A stretch of 64,000 bases of DNA from Thalassobaculum fulvum (GTDB lineage Bacteria > Pseudomonadota > Alphaproteobacteria > Thalassobaculales > Thalassobaculaceae): positions 591,711 to 655,710 of the forward strand of contig NZ_BMZS01000002.1 of the NCBI RefSeq assembly GCF_014652915.1, read 5' to 3'. Below, in pieces: positions 61,289 through 64,000 of this stretch. Numbering within the stretch: position 1 is the stretch's first letter; the number at the start of each line of letters is the position of its first letter. The position numbers and the translations under genes were made by a program. Below the pieces are notes generated by a model, which did not search any database, had not been told where the DNA came from, and was given only the letters and a program-made list of their open reading frames with translations.

Positions 61289-62224
61289 ATGGCGTTGCAT
61301 CCGCAGATCCAGCAGGCCCTGAAGGCCATGGCCGAGGCCCAGGTGCCGGCGATCGAGACCATGGAGCCGGGCAAGGCCCGGGAGTTCTTCGACGCCATGG
61401 CGAAGGCGCGCGGCGGCACCCCGGCGGAGATCGCCGAGGCGCAGGACCGGACGGTGCCCGGCCCGGGCGGTGGCATCCCGGTGCGGGTGTACCGGCCGAA
61501 GGACGCGGGAACCCGGCCGACGGTGCTGTACTTCCACGGCGGCGGCCACGTCCTCGGCAACCTGGAGACCCACGACGTGATCGCCCGGAACCTGTGCGCC
61601 GGCTCCGGCGCGGTGCTGGTGTCGGTCGACTACCGCATGGGTCCCGAGCACCGCTTCCCGGCGGCCGCCGACGACGCCTGGGCGGCCTATCGCTGGGTGG
61701 TCGAGACGGCGGCCGAACTCGACATCGACCCGACCCGGATCGCGGTCTGCGGCGACAGCGCCGGCGGCAACCTGGCGGCGGTCGTGGCACTCCGGGCCCG
61801 TGACGCCGGCGATACCGCCATCAAGCTGCAGGCGCTGATCTACCCGGTGACCGACTATTCGCTGTCCGGCGCCAGCTACGGAACCTACGCGACCGGCTAC
61901 GGCATCCTGACCAGGGCCGCCATGGAGTGGTTCCAGCGCCACTACCTCGGTTCCGCCGCGGACGCCGAGGACTGGCGGGCCTCGCCGCTGAAGGCGGAGC
62001 GGCACGACGGCCTGGCGCCGGCGCTGATCGTCACCGCCGAGTGCGACGTGCTGCACGATGACGGGGTGCGCTACGCCGAGGCGCTGCGGGCGGCCGGGAC
62101 AGCGGTCGAGTACAGGGAGTACCCCGGCATGATCCACGCGTTCTTCGGCATGACCCCGGCGGTCGACGACGCGGTGGCGGCGCAGCGCTACGTGGCCGAC
62201 GCCCTGCGGCGCGCGCTGGCGTGA
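61289..62224 (+). CDS. HSL-family alpha/beta hydrolase (esterase)
   Basis: A 311-residue hormone-sensitive-lipase-type esterase. The oxyanion motif is YFHGGGHVLG, the nucleophile GDSAGGN, the acid in TAECDVLHDDG and the His in YPGMIHAFFGM. There is no signal peptide. GGAGGAA precedes the ATG. It is divergent from the ADH-BVMO pair over 210 bases and could hydrolyse the ester product of the BVMO. It overlaps the GntR gene by four bases. Confidence 0.93.
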   Translation: MALHPQIQQALKAMAEAQVPAIETMEPGKAREFFDAMAKARGGTPAEIAEAQDRTVPGPGGGIPVRVYRPKDAGTRPTVLYFHGGGHVLGNLETHDVIARNLCAGSGAVLVSVDYRMGPEHRFPAAADDAWAAYRWVVETAAELDIDPTRIAVCGDSAGGNLAAVVALRARDAGDTAIKLQALIYPVTDYSLSGASYGTYATGYGILTRAAMEWFQRHYLGSAADAEDWRASPLKAERHDGLAPALIVTAECDVLHDDGVRYAEALRAAGTAVEYREYPGMIHAFFGMTPAVDDAVAAQRYVADALRRALA

Positions 62225-62958
62225 ACGACCTCGCGGCCCCGTCGTCGCGCCACCGGGAACTGGCCGGCCGGCTGAGCGACGAGATCCGCGCGGGGCGGTT
62301 CCCGGTCGGCAGCCGGTTCCCGACCGAGACCGAACTGCAGTCGCGGTTCGGCGTCGGCCGCCACACCGTCCGCGAGGCGCTCAAACTGCTGGCCGAGCAG
62401 GGCATGCTCGGCCGCCGGCGCAAGACCGGGACGGTGGTGCTCGCCGACCGGCCGGTGGCGCCCTACGTCCACAGTCTGCGCGACCTGCGGGGCCTGCTCG
62501 ACTTCGCCCAGAGCACCCGGCTCGACATCCGGCACGAGGGCTTCGTGACGGTCGCCGGCGGAACCATCGGCGGCTTCGCCGACCTGGCGGACACCCGCTG
62601 GTTCCGGATCGCCGGACTGCGTTCGACCCGGGCGGACGGCGAGCCGCTGTGCTGGTCCGAGATCCTGGTGCCGGAGGACCTAGCGCCCGCACGGCCGACG
62701 CTCCACCAGGGCCGGGACTCGATCTACGAGGTGGTGCTGGAACGCAACGGCCTGAAGCTGGACTACGTCGAGCAGGAGATCGCGGCTTGCGGCCTGTCGC
62801 GGCACTACGCCGCCCTGCTCGGCGCCGGGGCGGAGTCGGCGGCCCTGCAGGTCGCCCGTCGCTACGTCGCGCACACCGGTGCGACCTTCGAGATCTCCGT
62901 GAACCTATACCCGGCGTCGCGCTATTCGGTACGGAGCGTGATCCGGCAGCGTGTGTAG
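62221..62958 (+). CDS. GntR family (HutC/UTRA subgroup) regulator
   Basis: A 245-residue GntR. The N-terminal winged helix includes FPVGSRFPTETELQSRFG and VGRHTVREALKLLAEQGML. The C-terminal UTRA ligand domain covers about residues 85-240. The GTG start at 62221 overlaps the esterase stop. It probably represses the esterase and the divergent ADH-BVMO operon until the substrate is present. Confidence 0.9.
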   Translation: MNDLAAPSSRHRELAGRLSDEIRAGRFPVGSRFPTETELQSRFGVGRHTVREALKLLAEQGMLGRRRKTGTVVLADRPVAPYVHSLRDLRGLLDFAQSTRLDIRHEGFVTVAGGTIGGFADLADTRWFRIAGLRSTRADGEPLCWSEILVPEDLAPARPTLHQGRDSIYEVVLERNGLKLDYVEQEIAACGLSRHYAALLGAGAESAALQVARRYVAHTGATFEISVNLYPASRYSVRSVIRQRV

Positions 62959-63157
62959 GTCCGGCCAAACCCGGGCAGCCGCCGCCCCGCCCGTCAGATA
63001 TCCCGCTTCCTGAACGGGTTGCGACGAATCGGGGCGGCTTTCACGCTCCATTCACGGCGGGTTCCTCGCCTCCCCTGTTGAATCCCCGGTGAGGCGACCG
63101 GACGACGGGATCCCGCCCGGACCGCCTCGATGGGACCTTTTTCCGTGGGGGAGCGCG

Positions 63158-63856
63158 ATGAACTCGGTCATGAGAACGGTCACCGCACCGACGCTGGCGT
63201 CGATCGGCAACGACTCCGGGCCGGCGGCACGACACCTGGAAGCCGTGCTGCACACCCTGAAAGCCGGGGTTGCCGTGATCGACGAGCATGGCGACGTCGT
63301 CTCGATCAACAGGACGCTGGAGACGGTCCTCGGTGCGGCCGACCAGCTGGTTGTGCGACGCGGCCGCATCGCCGCGGTCCTGGCCGGCGAGAACGCCCGG
63401 CTGCAGGCGGCGATCACGGACTGCGGCGGCTCCGCCGGCGACCGGTCGGTGGCCCGCGACATCCCGGTCTGGGGATCGCGGGGGACGGCCCCGCTGATCG
63501 TGTCGGTGTGCCCGGTCGGGGAAGCGGCCGGCAGCATCGGCATGAACCGCCCGGTGCTGGTGGTCGTGGTCGACACCGCCCCCTCGGTCGGGCTGGACGA
63601 CCGGTTCCTCAGGGACGCCTTCCAGCTGACCGACGCCGAGGCCCTGGTCGCCAAGCGCCTGGTCGGCGGCGACACCTTGTCCGACATCGCCGCGGCCAAG
63701 GGCATCACCCTGCACACCGCCCGCAGCCAGCTCAAGGCGGTGATGTCGAAGCTGGGCGTCAGCCGGCAGAGCGAGCTCGTGGCCATGCTGTCGAAATGCG
63801 ACAACGTGCTGCGCCGGGAGCAGGCGTTCTGGCCGCCGGCCGTGGGACACGCCTAA
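63158..63856 (+). CDS. LuxR-type regulator with PAS-like N-terminus
   Basis: A 232-residue regulator. Residues about 25-140 resemble a PAS-like domain (HLEAVLHTLKAGVAVIDEHG and VVSINRTLETVLGAADQL). The C-terminal helix-turn-helix is FQLTDAEALVAKRLVGGDT with ITLHTARSQLKAVMSKLG. GGGGGAG precedes the ATG at 63158. It stands alone before the tRNA; targets and signal are unknown. Confidence 0.88.
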   Translation: MNSVMRTVTAPTLASIGNDSGPAARHLEAVLHTLKAGVAVIDEHGDVVSINRTLETVLGAADQLVVRRGRIAAVLAGENARLQAAITDCGGSAGDRSVARDIPVWGSRGTAPLIVSVCPVGEAAGSIGMNRPVLVVVVDTAPSVGLDDRFLRDAFQLTDAEALVAKRLVGGDTLSDIAAAKGITLHTARSQLKAVMSKLGVSRQSELVAMLSKCDNVLRREQAFWPPAVGHA

Positions 63857-63893
63857 CCCCCTCGCAGGACCCGAACGGGCTTCCAAACGCAAA

Positions 63894-63925
63894 AAGGCCT
63901 CGGCGCGTTCATGCGCCAAGGCCTT
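63894..63925 (-). terminator. Rho-independent terminator for the tRNA (bidirectional shape)
   Basis: AAGGCCTCGGCGC pairs with GCGCCAAGGCCTT (one internal mismatch, 6-base loop). On the minus strand it is followed by a run of T (from 63895 to 63891), which fits termination after the tRNA. The plus-strand side also has T-rich sequence, so it may end the LuxR transcript too. Confidence 0.85.
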
Positions 63926-63932
63926 GATATTT

Positions 63933-64000
<68 letters not shown>

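Overview
The window is about 64 kb of very GC-rich DNA from a bacterial chromosome. GC3-rich codon use, long open frames on the opposite strand of nearly every gene, a Kelly-Friedrich type sox operon with SoxC and SoxD, TAT-exported proteins and several tripartite catabolic clusters point to an alphaproteobacterium, most likely a Rhodospirillales-like chemo-organoheterotroph able to oxidise reduced sulfur. This placement is inference from gene content; there is no rRNA here. No transposase, integrase, phage gene or CRISPR array was seen.

Layout. 1-9.6 kb: a truncated methyltransferase; an operon for an isopropylmalate-dehydrogenase-like enzyme, a Gfo/Idh/MocA oxidoreductase and a FadR-type GntR regulator; two small ferredoxin-fold proteins with an ArsR-like regulator and a divergent MFS carrier; a chemoreceptor; and a TIM-barrel isomerase. 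9.6-11.2 kb: a Ycf46-like AAA+ ATPase. 11.3-25.6 kb: a complete thiosulfate-oxidation locus, with a metallo-beta-lactamase-fold protein, soxT, soxR and soxS on one side and soxV W X Y Z A B C D, a cytochrome c and the flavoprotein soxF on the other, then two half-size YeeE/YedE transporters. An inverted repeat between soxS and soxV, overlapping a good sigma-70-like promoter, is a candidate SoxR operator.

24.2-32.8 kb: a compact stress island containing an APH-fold kinase, a phosphoribosyltransferase, a dienelactone-hydrolase-like protein, a PRPP-synthetase-like protein, a second-type GroEL without GroES, UspA, an unknown protein and a YbhB/PEBP protein. Five FNR/FixK-type boxes (TTGAY-N4-RTCAA or one mismatch away) sit in its intergenic regions and in front of the YeeE pair. 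Two of them have the -41.5 geometry of a class II promoter, so the island looks like an oxygen- or redox-responsive regulon.

32.8-58.3 kb: a large accessory catabolic region around hydantoinase-type enzymes. It holds a Dpp/Opp-type importer, an AroM-LuxR fusion regulator, a DUF917-HyuA-AroM operon, a Zn-dependent carbamoylase/amidase, a single-chain HyuAB (1292 residues) and an SsuABC-like importer in one operon with an FAD oxidoreductase, a CaiB-type CoA-transferase, a crotonase and a 7Fe-type ferredoxin. It ends with a LysR regulator and an ATZ/TRZ-type amidohydrolase. The most novel feature is the AroM-LuxR fusion: its AroM domain lines up with the downstream stand-alone AroM, but both of the conserved-position cysteines are serine in the fusion. 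This suggests an enzyme fold reused as a ligand sensor for its own pathway. I propose that the stand-alone AroM fills the place of a hydantoin racemase; that is a hypothesis.

58.3-63.9 kb: a Baeyer-Villiger monooxygenase, a zinc alcohol dehydrogenase and a divergent HSL-type esterase with a UTRA-GntR regulator, together a plausible alcohol to ketone to ester to acid/alcohol module; then a LuxR-type regulator, and at the right edge a 5'-truncated initiator tRNA (fMet) on the minus strand with its terminator. Four related long palindromic elements (about 3.5, 43.3, 45.0 and 55.8 kb) are dispersed through the intergenic regions.
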